DNA from: Thermotoga sp. SG1
Lineage (GTDB): Bacteria > Thermotogota > Thermotogae > Thermotogales > Thermotogaceae
Direction of reading: 5' to 3'
Assembly (NCBI RefSeq): GCF_002865985.1
Contig: NZ_LNDD01000004.1
Span: forward strand, 248,001-312,000
DNA length: 64,000 nucleotides
Below, piece after piece: positions 9,287 to 17,398 of this stretch. Both the position numbers and the translations under genes were made by a program. Position 1 is the first letter of the stretch, and each line of letters begins with the position of its first letter. Under the pieces are notes generated by a model. It was not told the DNA's origin. It worked only from the letters and a program-made list of their open reading frames with translations, and did no database searches.

Positions 9287-9312
9287 CTTTTTCCCTCCCT
9301 GAGTGTGTGAAA

Positions 9313-9332
9313 GGGGCTGGGAACCCAGCCCC
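9313..9332. other. Intercistronic hairpin between malE and malF
   Basis: GGGGCTGG and CCAGCCCC flank a GAAC loop, giving an 8-base perfect stem just after the malE stop. No T-run follows in the transcription direction. Such stems commonly protect the upstream binding-protein mRNA and lower permease expression. Confidence 0.75.
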
Positions 9333-9345
9333 TGAAAATCCACCG

Positions 9346-10521
9346 TTACTGTATCTGGGCCTTGATTCTCTCGACTGCGTTCTTCAGAGCTTCTTCAACC
9401 GTTGCTTTTCCATTCACAACAAGGTTGAGAGCGTCGTTCATGGCAGCCCACACAGCAGCCATCTGCGGCACGTTGGGCATTGGAATTCCGTTGGCGGCGC
9501 TCTGTGTGAATCCAACCACGTCGGGATTGTCTTTTACGAGTTCAAGGACGTCTTTCCTCGCAGGAAGTCTCGGATCTGCAAGGTAGATCCTGTACATGGT
9601 TTCCTTTCTGGCGATGAAACTCGTCAGGAACTCGATGGCGAGGAGTTTGTTCGGAGATTTTGCGTTCACCATGAAACCCTGTACTCCAACGAAAGGCCTT
9701 GCGGGAACACCAGGTTCCAGATCAGGAATTGGAGAAACGCCGTAGTCTATTCCCGCATCTTTGTAAGCTTTCACTGCCCAGGGGCCGTTGATGATCATGG
9801 CAGCCTGGCCTTCTCTGAACATGGAGTCCATGATCTGGTAGTTGTCGCTGGGATCGAGTATTCCTTCGTCGACCATTCTCTTCAGGAGCTTCACTCCCTT
9901 TATAGCTCCTTCGTTTGCAAGTCCGATGTCATTGACATCGAGACCTTTTTCGGTCTGTTTGAAGACGTAGCCACCGTAGCCGAATATGAACGGAGCGATG
10001 TAGTAGAACTCAGCCGCGGAAGTGATGAAACCACGTACTTCTCCTCCGAATTCCTCATCGATTTGCTTTGCGACCTCTATGAGTTCGTCCATCGTTTTTG
10101 GAGGCTCGGGAACGTAGTCTTTGTTGTAGATGAGTGCTATCGCTTCCATGGCGTAGGGAACACCATAGAGCTTTCCACCGTAAGAGAACGCATTGAGGGC
10201 TGTTTCGTAGAAGTTTTTCAGATCAGCAAAATTCGGTATGGGTTCTATCAAACCGTTCACTGCGAGTTCTCCAACCCAGTCGTGTGCGCCAACGATGATG
10301 TCGGCTCCCTGACCCTCCGGTGCGGCCGTGAGGAACTTGGACTTGATGTCCTGGAAGTTCACGTACTGAACCTCAACCTCCACACCGTACTTTGCCTTGA
10401 ATTCCTCTCCAAGCTTCTGAAGAATGTCGACCTGTTTTTCAGAGCACCATATGGTGAGTTTCGGCTGGGCAAGAACAACAAGAGAAACAACAAGTAAAGC
10501 GATTACCAAAAACTTCTTCAT
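9346..10521 (-). CDS. malE: Maltose-type ABC transporter substrate-binding protein MalE
   Basis: A periplasmic sugar-binding protein of 391 residues. The ATG at 10521 follows AGGGAGGTG. The signal peptide is MKKFLVIALLVVSLVVLA, with the mature start near QPKLTIWC. The typical family 1 motif GADIIVGAHDWVGELAVNGLIEPI and a conserved C-terminal lobe (KAYKDAGIDYGVSPIP, PFVGVQGFMVNAKSPNKLLAIEFL) identify it as a maltose/trehalose-type binding protein. The MSB8 orthologue (TM1204) has, as I recall, been shown to bind maltose, maltotriose and a mannotetraose. The linked endo-galactanase and LacI gene suggest beta-galactan fragments are also physiological cargo. It is the first gene of malE-malF-malG-GH53-lacI. 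Confidence 0.95.
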   Translation of the reverse strand: MKKFLVIALLVVSLVVLAQPKLTIWCSEKQVDILQKLGEEFKAKYGVEVEVQYVNFQDIKSKFLTAAPEGQGADIIVGAHDWVGELAVNGLIEPIPNFADLKNFYETALNAFSYGGKLYGVPYAMEAIALIYNKDYVPEPPKTMDELIEVAKQIDEEFGGEVRGFITSAAEFYYIAPFIFGYGGYVFKQTEKGLDVNDIGLANEGAIKGVKLLKRMVDEGILDPSDNYQIMDSMFREGQAAMIINGPWAVKAYKDAGIDYGVSPIPDLEPGVPARPFVGVQGFMVNAKSPNKLLAIEFLTSFIARKETMYRIYLADPRLPARKDVLELVKDNPDVVGFTQSAANGIPMPNVPQMAAVWAAMNDALNLVVNGKATVEEALKNAVERIKAQIQ

Positions 10522-10569
10522 ACCACCTTCACCTCCCTGAATGGGTTGTCCACAAGAATGATACCATAT

Positions 10570-10603
10570 GTAAACGTTACCGTGAAAGTTGTCGAAATGT
10601 CAA
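10570..10603 (-). promoter_or_regulatory. Putative malE promoter and operator
   Basis: A consensus -35 TTGACA reads on the minus strand at 10603-10598. The -10 is weak (TAACGT after 18 bases) and overlaps GTAAACGTTAC, whose arms GTAA/TTAC are symmetric around ACG. A repressor bound there would block the -10. Confidence 0.4.
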
Positions 10604-10763
10604 ACCCTATTTCGAAGAGATTTTCCAGATAATCCAGCGAGAAAGTTCTTATTTGGTGATAATCGCTCATTTCTACGTTTGATTCAAAATTAATTTGGAC
10701 CAAATTTGTCTAAAAATAGATTCGAAATGTCTTTCTGTGCAGTTTTTATTTCTACTAATTAGG

Positions 10764-10793
10764 TTGACATTACATGGTCCAAAGTTTTAAAAT
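10764..10793 (+). promoter_or_regulatory. Putative promoter of the mbx operon
   Basis: TTGACA at 10764-10769 is followed after 16 bases by TTTAAA (10786-10791, within TTTTAAAAT). It would start transcription near 10800, about 50 bases before the first mbx gene, whose ribosome-binding site is GAGGAGG. Confidence 0.55.
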
Positions 10794-10849
10794 TACACCT
10801 GTATTGTTCTTGTGAAAACTTTCTCTTTTCGATCGAGGAGGTGTGAAGT

Positions 10850-11317
10850 GTGAGCGTTTTTCTCACGAGTTTGATTCTGTGGTTTGTGATCACCGGATTT
10901 TCTTATTCGGAGCTGATCGTCGGAATCGCTGTTTCGCTGATAGTGTCACTGGTTTTTCGCAGGTTTCACGGCATCAGATTCGATCTCAAACTTCCCCTGA
11001 GGATCATCCGATATCTCGTGATGTTTCTTCCCGTGTTCATCGTTGAGATGGTGAAGGCGAATATCGATGTTGCTTTCAGGGTCCTGAATCCCCACCTTCC
11101 ACTCAAACCGGGTTTTGTTTCGGTGAGAACGAATCTGAAGAAGGATGCATCCCGTCTGTTTCTGGCAAACAGTATAACCCTCACTCCGGGAACGCTGAGC
11201 CTTGACCTCAAGGGTGATGAGATCTTCGTCCACTGGATCGACGTGAAGGATCTCAAGGAAAAAGAAAAATACATATCGCAGAAGTTTGAAAAAAACCTCA
11301 GGGAGGTGTTTGAATGA
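10850..11317 (+). CDS. mbxA: MnhE/MrpE-family antiporter subunit (MbxA)
   Basis: A 155-residue membrane subunit of the Mrp-type antiporter module. GTG start after GAGGAGGTGTGA. Two N-terminal hydrophobic helices and the RRFHGIRFDLKLPLRIIRYLVMFLPVFIVEMVKANIDVAFRVLNP segment, followed by the soluble tail SITLTPGTLSLDLKGDEIFVHWID, are characteristic of MnhE/MrpE. It is the first gene of the 13-gene operon and overlaps the next gene by 4 bases. Confidence 0.9.
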   Translation: MSVFLTSLILWFVITGFSYSELIVGIAVSLIVSLVFRRFHGIRFDLKLPLRIIRYLVMFLPVFIVEMVKANIDVAFRVLNPHLPLKPGFVSVRTNLKKDASRLFLANSITLTPGTLSLDLKGDEIFVHWIDVKDLKEKEKYISQKFEKNLREVFE

Positions 11318-11562
11318 CCCCGGTCTTCTTTGTCCTGGTGAGTGCAGGGGTGGTTCTCTCTTTCATCAGAATCATCGCAGGCCCTACCTCTTCCGACAGG
11401 GTAGCAGCACTCGACACGATGAACGTGATGCTCACCGGCCTCATAGTAGTTCTCGCGTACAGTTTCGATAGAGGTATCTATCTGGATATCGCCCTCGTGT
11501 ATGCGCTTCTTTCCTTTCTTGAAACGATCATAGTGTCACGGTATCTGGAGGGGAGAAAATGA
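11314..11562 (+). CDS. mbxB: MnhF/MrpF-family antiporter subunit (MbxB)
   Basis: A small 82-residue protein of three membrane helices (FFVLVSAGVVLSFIRII, TMNVMLTGLIVVLAYSF, LDIALVYALLSFLETIIVS). The motif GPTSSDRVAALDT between helices 1 and 2 is the MnhF signature. ATG start overlaps the mbxA stop (ATGA); GGGAGG lies upstream. Confidence 0.9.
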   Translation: MTPVFFVLVSAGVVLSFIRIIAGPTSSDRVAALDTMNVMLTGLIVVLAYSFDRGIYLDIALVYALLSFLETIIVSRYLEGRK

Positions 11563-11882
11563 ACGGGATAATCGGAGAAATACTGATATTAATCGGTGCC
11601 TTTTTCTATTTTCTTGGAGGGCTCGGTGTTTTCAGGATGCCGGACGTGTACAACAGACTCCAGGCAGGAACAAAGGCCACCACACTGGGAACTTTCTCCA
11701 CCGTACTTGGAGTTGGCATTGCGAAGCCGGAGTTTCTGTTGAAAGCTGTTGTTATCGTCACGTTCATAGCACTCACAAACCCGGTGGGAAGTTCTGTCCT
11801 GGCAAGGGCTTCCCATCTGTCCGGTGTGAAACCGTGTGACTGCACGGTTGTCGACGAATACAGGGGTGGTGATGGTGAATGA
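11559..11882 (+). CDS. mbxC: MnhG/MrpG-family antiporter subunit (MbxC)
   Basis: A 107-residue membrane protein with three helices. The GxxxFRMPDVYNRLQAGTKATTLG motif after helix 1 is the MnhG signature. The C-terminal tail (VKPCDCTVVDEYRGGDGE) is hydrophilic. It overlaps both neighbours by 4 bases (ATGA), consistent with translational coupling. Confidence 0.9.
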   Translation: MNGIIGEILILIGAFFYFLGGLGVFRMPDVYNRLQAGTKATTLGTFSTVLGVGIAKPEFLLKAVVIVTFIALTNPVGSSVLARASHLSGVKPCDCTVVDEYRGGDGE

Positions 11883-12121
11883 ACCTGCTGATCTTGTTGG
11901 CCGGCGGGATGATGTTGATAGCAGCATTTTTTGCGGTGGAAGCAAAAAAGTTGCTGGACAGTGTCATAGCACTGTCGTCTCTCAGTCTCCTGTCTGTGTT
12001 CCTCTTCATTATTATGAGGGCTCCTGATGTTGCCATAACGGAAGCATCCGTTGGTGCTGGACTCACCACGGCGGTACTTCTCATAACGCTCTTCAAAATG
12101 AGGGGAGATGATGAAGAATGA
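11879..12121 (+). CDS. mbxD: MbhD-like DUF4040 membrane subunit (MbxD)
   Basis: An 80-residue protein of three helices. The sequence IMRAPDVAITEASVGAGLTT is the DUF4040 signature found in MbhD and in the C-terminal region of MrpA; in Mrp complexes this part belongs to the ion-translocation path. Overlaps mbxC and the next gene by 4 bases each. Confidence 0.88.
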   Translation: MNLLILLAGGMMLIAAFFAVEAKKLLDSVIALSSLSLLSVFLFIIMRAPDVAITEASVGAGLTTAVLLITLFKMRGDDEE

Positions 12122-12882
12122 GAAGAGTCTTTGCCGCACTGATATCAATGCTACTGGTCTACATGATGGTATCTTTTCTTGCCGTGCTCGAGCCTTACGG
12201 AAAGGCGGATCTCTCCAGGAGAGTTTCAGTTCACTATCTGGCAAAGGATGTGAACGAGGTCGAGCCTGTTGAATGGATCAAAGGGAAGATTCAGATACCA
12301 TCCGAAAGGAAAATTTACGGTGAGAGCAATCTGGAAGACGGCAGTGCAAACGTTGTAACATCGATCGTTGTCAACTACAGATCCTTCGATACCCTCGGTG
12401 AAGTAACCGTCCTTCTTGCCGCAGCCATCGGTATAGGGCTCGTCCTTCGCGGAACGAAGAGAATGAAATACGGAAGAAATCCCAACTTCATCCTCAGAGT
12501 GAGCACCGGGATACTTCTTCCCCTGATGTTGATGTTTGGAGCCTATGTGTTCGTACACGGACATCTCTCACCGGGCGGAGGGTTCCCAGGTGGGACGATC
12601 CTTGCGGCAGCCGTTCTTCTTCTTTACCTTTCAAACGAGGAATTTTCTCTGAAAGAAAAGGCGGCCAAATTCCTTGAAGGATCCATGGGAAGTCTCTACG
12701 TGATAGTGGGCCTTGCTGGTCTGCTCACCGGTGGGGCGTTTCTCTACAACTTTCTTTCGAACGGGAGAGTGGGAGATCTATTCAGTGCCGGTGTTGTTCC
12801 CATCGTCTACATCGTCATAGGTCTAAAGGTCGGATCGGAACTCTCCGGCGTCATCTCAGAGATACATCGAGAAGGAGAGTGA
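12118..12882 (+). CDS. MbxE-MbxF fusion: MrpA-tail/MnhB-like membrane subunit
   Basis: A 254-residue protein that seems to merge two archaeal subunits. Residues 1-100 hold an N-terminal helix and the segment NVVTSIVVNYRSFDTLGEVTVLLAAAIGIGLVLRG, which matches MbhE/MrpA C-terminal end. Residues from about 115 match MnhB/MbhF: ILRVSTGILLPLMLMFGAYVFVHGHLSPGGGFPGGTILAAAVLLLYL, with the MnhB signature HGHLSPGGGFPGG. Separate mbhE- and mbhF-type genes are missing from the operon, which supports fusion. ATG start overlaps the mbxD stop. Confidence 0.87.
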   Translation: MRRVFAALISMLLVYMMVSFLAVLEPYGKADLSRRVSVHYLAKDVNEVEPVEWIKGKIQIPSERKIYGESNLEDGSANVVTSIVVNYRSFDTLGEVTVLLAAAIGIGLVLRGTKRMKYGRNPNFILRVSTGILLPLMLMFGAYVFVHGHLSPGGGFPGGTILAAAVLLLYLSNEEFSLKEKAAKFLEGSMGSLYVIVGLAGLLTGGAFLYNFLSNGRVGDLFSAGVVPIVYIVIGLKVGSELSGVISEIHREGE

Positions 12883-12888
12883 TTCGAA

Positions 12889-13227
12889 ATGGTGTACATG
12901 ATATCCATTATCCTGATGGGTGTAGGAGTCTATGGTCTTCTCACTCAGAAAAATTTATTCAAATACCTTGTATCCCTGACAATCATCGACACAGCCGTGA
13001 ACATCTTCATCATCGCACTGGGTTATACCGGTGGGGAAGCACCCATATATACAGAGAAATTTCCTTACTTCTCCTTCAATTTCGTTGACCCACTGCCACA
13101 GGCACTCGTTCTCACAGCCATCGTCATAGGCGTGGGGGTCCTCGCCCTTGGAGCATCTCTTCTTGTTCGAATCAAAGAGAAACACTCTTCAATCGACATA
13201 GAAGACTTGAAAGGAGTGAAAGAATGA
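12889..13227 (+). CDS. mbxG: MnhC/NuoK-family subunit (MbxG)
   Basis: A 112-residue protein of three helices homologous to NuoK and MrpC. Helix 1 is MISIILMGVGVYGLLTQKNLFKYL; the NuoK-like segment DPLPQALVLTAIVIGVGVLALGASLLVRI is present. Start ATG at 12889 follows GAAGGAGA. Overlaps the next gene by 4 bases. Confidence 0.9.
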   Translation: MVYMISIILMGVGVYGLLTQKNLFKYLVSLTIIDTAVNIFIIALGYTGGEAPIYTEKFPYFSFNFVDPLPQALVLTAIVIGVGVLALGASLLVRIKEKHSSIDIEDLKGVKE

Positions 13228-14624
13228 TCAGCCTGCTCGTGGCCATCCCACTCCTTGCTGCATTTCTTTCACTCTTTTTGAAGAAGATATCTGGGATTCT
13301 TTTCTTCCTGTCGGCCCTTGTCAACCTGACAGTTATCTTCATGGAACGCCTCCCGAACGCTGTGAGTATACATGCCATGGGTAACTGGAAACCTCCCTTC
13401 GGTATAAACCTTGTTCTGGACAACGCAAGTTTCTACGCAGTGCTGATCGTGAATCTGATCTTTTTTCTTGTCTCTTTGCTACCTCAGAAGACAAAGAGAA
13501 ACTATGAAACTTCCCTCATGTTACTCATGGCAGCCACAAACGGATTCGTGCTGACAGGAGATCTCTTCAACTCGTTTGTCTTCATGGAAATAATCACCAT
13601 AACAGCTGTCACGATAGCCTCAAAAAGAGAGAACTTTTACAATGCTTACAAATACCTGATCCTCGGCGGTGTTGCGGGTTCACTCTATCTTCTCGCAACA
13701 ATATTTGCTTACGGCACTGCTGGGAGTTTGAACATGGCACACGTTGCCATGGTGGGCCTTTCAAGTGGATCCCTTGCGGCTGTGGCCACACTCTACACGA
13801 TTGGACTCGGTGTAGAGGCAAAACTCTTTCCGTTGAACGGATGGGTTTCTGGTGTTTACGGTGGAAACGAACTTGCACCGGTGGTTCTTGGCACCTCCGT
13901 TTCCTTTGCAGCACTGTACATGGTTGGAAGACTCTTCGGCACGGTGTTTCAGGGTAACGGAGCGGAGGTTCTGTATGCGCTGTCCCTGATCACGATTCTG
14001 GCTGGAGAATTCGCCGCACTCAGGCAGACCAGTCTTTTGAAGACCTTCGCCTACTCCAGTGTTGCCCAGGCGGGAATTGTGATAGCGATGATATCGAAGA
14101 GGACAGAAACTTCCATGAATCTTGCCTATTTCCATCTGACGAACGATGTGATGGCAAAGTTTGTGATCTTTCTCGTTGCGGGCTTTCTTGTCTACAACTA
14201 CGAAGATCTGAACGGTATCTTCAAAAAACACAGGGTGCTGGGTATCTCTTTCAGTATGGCAACCTTCTCTCTAGTAGGATTTCCACTGTTTGCAGGCTTT
14301 CAGAGCAAAATCAGGATCATCATGGAGGCGTTTTCATCGAACGATCTTCTTCTGCCCGCCGTTTTACTTTTGGCCACGGCAATCGAGGTTGGTTATGTGA
14401 TCAGATGGAACGTAAAACTGTGGTTCGGTGAGGAAACACAGGAGGACAAAACATCCGCACCTTTTACTGTGGGGCTTTTTGCGATGGCACTTGCCGTTTT
14501 TCTTGTCTTTGTTTTTGTAAAGCCCGAGTTCGTCCTTTCTGGAACACAGAAGATGGCAAAAGCCCTTATCGATACGGAAGGTTACATCAAAGGTGTTCTC
14601 TTCTCAACCACGGGAGGGATGTGA
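13224..14624 (+). CDS. mbxH: MnhD/NuoN-like antiporter subunit (MbxH)
   Basis: A 466-residue polytopic proton-conducting-antiporter family protein with about 14 helices. The conserved glutamate of the family sits in GDLFNSFVFMEIITITAVTIAS (ExxT context), and conserved lysines in GVEAKLFPLNGWVSGVYGG and SLLKTFAYSSVAQAGIV, as in NuoL/M/N and MrpD. It should move Na+ or H+ in the antiporter module. Directly coupled to mbxG by an ATGA overlap. Confidence 0.92.
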   Translation: MISLLVAIPLLAAFLSLFLKKISGILFFLSALVNLTVIFMERLPNAVSIHAMGNWKPPFGINLVLDNASFYAVLIVNLIFFLVSLLPQKTKRNYETSLMLLMAATNGFVLTGDLFNSFVFMEIITITAVTIASKRENFYNAYKYLILGGVAGSLYLLATIFAYGTAGSLNMAHVAMVGLSSGSLAAVATLYTIGLGVEAKLFPLNGWVSGVYGGNELAPVVLGTSVSFAALYMVGRLFGTVFQGNGAEVLYALSLITILAGEFAALRQTSLLKTFAYSSVAQAGIVIAMISKRTETSMNLAYFHLTNDVMAKFVIFLVAGFLVYNYEDLNGIFKKHRVLGISFSMATFSLVGFPLFAGFQSKIRIIMEAFSSNDLLLPAVLLLATAIEVGYVIRWNVKLWFGEETQEDKTSAPFTVGLFAMALAVFLVFVFVKPEFVLSGTQKMAKALIDTEGYIKGVLFSTTGGM

Positions 14625-14625
14625 T

Positions 14626-16500
14626 GTGGCAGCAAGCCTTATCACTCTGATGATATTGTCTGTCGTGGTGTACTTCATCTCGAAGGTGAACTGGAAGTTA
14701 GGAACCATCGTAAACTTCCTTGTCGGTCTTTCTTCGATGTTCTACGTCCTCTCTCTGGAAGCTGGATCTTCAGAGAAGATCGTACTATTCGGTCAAAAGC
14801 TGTACCTTGAGTGGACAGACGTTTCTTTTTACTTCTCGATGGTCAGTCTCATGGTGATAGTTGCCGTTAAGTTCTTTTCGATCAGATGGCTTGAGACTCA
14901 GAGATACCGCGCGGCCTTCAACATGTTCGTACTCATGATGACGGCAGGATCGCTTGGCGTGTTCATGGCAGCCGATTTGATCACTCTCTACATCTTCTGG
15001 GAAATAGCGGTTTTGTCCTCTTTGCTCGTTGTTCCCATGGAGAGAGAAGAAGCAAAAAGAGCAGCGGTTGTTTATGCCATCATAAGTGCTGTGGGAACGT
15101 ACGCTTTTCTTTACGGGGCGTTCCTCATATACCAGAGATACGGGACGTTCAGGATATCAACCGTGGTTCAGAGTATGGTGGATGACACATCAACTGGTTT
15201 CAAACTGGCCGTGTTCCTGCTACTGTCTCTGGCTGGTATCGCAAAGAGTGGAATATTCCCGTTGCATACGTGGATAAGGAAGACTTATGCCCTTTCTCCT
15301 GATGCGTTCTCTTCTATCCTTTCTGGACAGCTTTCAAAACTGGGTAACTACATCTTCACCCTCGTCATCTCTGTAGTACCCTCTTTGAAGGTCTTCTCAG
15401 ACCTGATTGTTTACTCGAATGTCCCACTGCCAAACTACCTTCTTATCACCTTAGGAAACATCTCCATCGTCATCGGAACTCTCATGGCGATAAAACAGGA
15501 TGACATGAAGATGCTCATGGCTTTTTCTTCGGTCGCAAACGGTGGTTACATACTGGTAGGTCTTGGCACGATGGATCCACTGGGATTTGAGGGTGGAATG
15601 TTTCACATCTTCAACCACGCCGTTGCCTCTGCGGTTATATTCATGGCCTTCGCTGCCGTCATCTACAGAACAAAAACCTCAAAGATAAGCGAAATGGGTG
15701 GATTGATCCATAAGATGCCCATCACTTTTCTTGCGTATCTTTTCTCCATAATTTCCCTTGCTGGAATTCCGCCGATGAGTGGCTTCATCTCGAAGTGGAT
15801 GATCTATCAGGCACTGGTCAGAAAGGGAATGTTCATAACCGCCTTCGTGGCGTTTTTTGGATCGATAGGGTCTTTCCTGTACGTCTTCAGGCCACTTGCA
15901 GGGATATTCCTTGGTCAACTTCCAAAGAGGTACAGAGAAGTCAGAGAAGCTCCTATCGTGATGCTTGTTCCAATGGTGCTTCTTGTTCTCGTCAGTTTCT
16001 TTCTCGGTGTGTGGCCGTTTCCAGTTCTCCAGACAATCGAAAACATCAGAATGGATCTGGGTATAGCCACTTCGTTCAAAATAGTGGACCAGGAAAACTG
16101 GCTCATAAGAGGTTTTGCCGGAAGCTGGAACACGGTTCTTGTGTTCTCACTGTTTCTCACCGGGTTCGTTGTGGCGTACATCCTGTATTCCCTTTTCCCA
16201 AGAGCCAGAAAGGTGGACCTCATGGTACCTCACAGAGAGGAAGGAACTCCTCTCAACGTCTACACGGGAGGCGAATTCATATACAGTCCAGATCTCTACC
16301 ACTACAACACGAACTTCTACGCTGGCTTTGAAAGGATGTACAGAAATCATCCATCCTGGGAAAGCATCACCAGCGCTATTGGAAAACTCTTCCACGACAT
16401 CGGTGAATGGTTTCACAGATGGTTTTTTGCGTCCTCCGCTTCCGCTTACACGTTCTGGGTTGTTGCAACCTTACTCCTCATATTCTGGGTGAGGTGGTGA
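14626..16500 (+). CDS. Second NuoL/M-like antiporter subunit (MbxH')
   Basis: A 624-residue polytopic antiporter-like protein. I choose the GTG at 14626 (GGGATGTGAT upstream, one base after the mbxH stop) over a GTG-type start inside mbxH. Family residues are visible: ADLITLYIFWEIAVLSSLLVVPMER (conserved Glu), LSLAGIAKSGIFPLHTWIRKTYALSPD (Lys and His of the channel), MLMAFSSVANGGYI. The C-terminal extension after about residue 520 contains a soluble section (YTGGEFIYSPDLYHYNTNFYAGFERMY) and a final helix. A second antiporter-like subunit distinguishes Mbx-type from Mbh-type complexes. Confidence 0.9.
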   Translation: MAASLITLMILSVVVYFISKVNWKLGTIVNFLVGLSSMFYVLSLEAGSSEKIVLFGQKLYLEWTDVSFYFSMVSLMVIVAVKFFSIRWLETQRYRAAFNMFVLMMTAGSLGVFMAADLITLYIFWEIAVLSSLLVVPMEREEAKRAAVVYAIISAVGTYAFLYGAFLIYQRYGTFRISTVVQSMVDDTSTGFKLAVFLLLSLAGIAKSGIFPLHTWIRKTYALSPDAFSSILSGQLSKLGNYIFTLVISVVPSLKVFSDLIVYSNVPLPNYLLITLGNISIVIGTLMAIKQDDMKMLMAFSSVANGGYILVGLGTMDPLGFEGGMFHIFNHAVASAVIFMAFAAVIYRTKTSKISEMGGLIHKMPITFLAYLFSIISLAGIPPMSGFISKWMIYQALVRKGMFITAFVAFFGSIGSFLYVFRPLAGIFLGQLPKRYREVREAPIVMLVPMVLLVLVSFFLGVWPFPVLQTIENIRMDLGIATSFKIVDQENWLIRGFAGSWNTVLVFSLFLTGFVVAYILYSLFPRARKVDLMVPHREEGTPLNVYTGGEFIYSPDLYHYNTNFYAGFERMYRNHPSWESITSAIGKLFHDIGEWFHRWFFASSASAYTFWVVATLLLIFWVRW

Positions 16501-16504
16501 GAAG

Positions 16505-17386
16505 ATGCTCAAGGCGATGTTCAACCTGGTTCTTGCCTTCTTTCTTGTTTTGTCTCTCGAAGGAATAGCACGAAAGATAGTCGCGAGGGTTCAGAGAAGA
16601 ATAGGTCCTCCGTGGTATCAGAATTTCATAGACGTCTTCAAGGCGTTGTCCAAACATCCTTTCAGCAACGGATGGATCTTCGATTTTGGTGTCATCATGG
16701 CACTCGGAGGAGCAATAGCCACGGCCATGCTCATGCCACTTGGTTCCCTCAAATGGACTCCATTTCCCAACACAGATAACTTCTTCGTCATCGTGTACCT
16801 GTTCACCGTTGGTGCACTCGGGATGGCCATGGGAATGGTAGGAAGCGGAAATCCTTGGGCATCGATCGGTATCAGCAGGGCTCTCACCCAAATGCTCGGT
16901 TACGAACTTCCGTTTCTCGTGGTCATGGCATCCGTCATTTTCAACTACAAGACTGCTTCAATTCATCAACTTGTGGCACTACAAAGTGAAAAGTGGAACC
17001 TTTTCGTCATGCCCCTTGGTGCCATCGTGGCCTTCATATCCCTCATAGGAATGATGGGAAAAAAGCCGTTCGACATAGCGATTGCACCAGCGGAGATCGC
17101 TTCAGGGCCAATGGTGGAGCTATCCGGGAAATATCTTGGACTTCTTCAAATCATGCACGATTTCTCACTTTTTGTGGAAATCTCACTCTTTGTGAACGTC
17201 TTTCTTGGAGGAGGCAATCTTGGCTGGTTTCTCGTCAAGTTCGTGGTTGTGTGGGTACTGGCCGTTTTGATCTCCGCTGTTCTTCCAAGATTCAGAATAG
17301 AACAAATGCTGAAATTCTACTGGGGAGTGCCCCTTGGTCTTGCCTTCTTGAACGCACTCTTTGTGCTCTTCGGTTTGACCCTTTGA
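16505..17386 (+). CDS. mbxM: NuoH/MbhM-like membrane subunit (MbxM)
   Basis: A 293-residue membrane protein joining antiporter and hydrogenase-like modules. Conserved NuoH features: EGIARKIVARVQRRIGPPWYQNFIDVFKALSK near the N-terminus, GKKPFDIAIAPAEIASGPMVELSGKYLGLLQIMHDF in the middle (the acidic E-channel loop), and a helical C-terminus. The ATG at 16505 follows GAGGTGGTGAGAAG. Followed after 12 bases by the NuoB-like gene. Confidence 0.92.
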   Translation: MLKAMFNLVLAFFLVLSLEGIARKIVARVQRRIGPPWYQNFIDVFKALSKHPFSNGWIFDFGVIMALGGAIATAMLMPLGSLKWTPFPNTDNFFVIVYLFTVGALGMAMGMVGSGNPWASIGISRALTQMLGYELPFLVVMASVIFNYKTASIHQLVALQSEKWNLFVMPLGAIVAFISLIGMMGKKPFDIAIAPAEIASGPMVELSGKYLGLLQIMHDFSLFVEISLFVNVFLGGGNLGWFLVKFVVVWVLAVLISAVLPRFRIEQMLKFYWGVPLGLAFLNALFVLFGLTL

Positions 17387-17398
17387 GGAGGTGATCCG

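Larger units (their letters stand above)
10522..10849. promoter_or_regulatory. Divergent intergenic region between malE and the mbx operon
   Basis: These 328 non-coding AT-rich bases hold outward-facing promoters for malE (minus) and mbxA (plus). On the minus strand TTGACA (10598-10603) is followed by GTAA-ACG-TTAC (10570-10580), an odd-centred palindrome that may be the LacI-family operator for malE. On the plus strand TTGACA (10764-10769) is followed by TTTAAAAT. I see no RNA gene or further conserved structure here. Confidence 0.6.

Noticed and set aside
9313-9332. Classifying the malE-malF hairpin as a rho-independent terminator
   Set aside because: No T-run follows it in the direction of transcription and the malF ribosome-binding site comes soon after; kept as an intercistronic stem.
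9307-10497. Long plus-strand open frame (396 codons) opposite malE
   Set aside because: It is the antisense of a well-recognised gene with strong codon bias, has no motif I know, no ribosome-binding site and low-complexity Cys/Phe/His-rich composition.
10518-10703. Short minus-strand frame in the malE upstream region
   Set aside because: Lies over the malE promoter and operator-like site, lacks a ribosome-binding site and a known domain.
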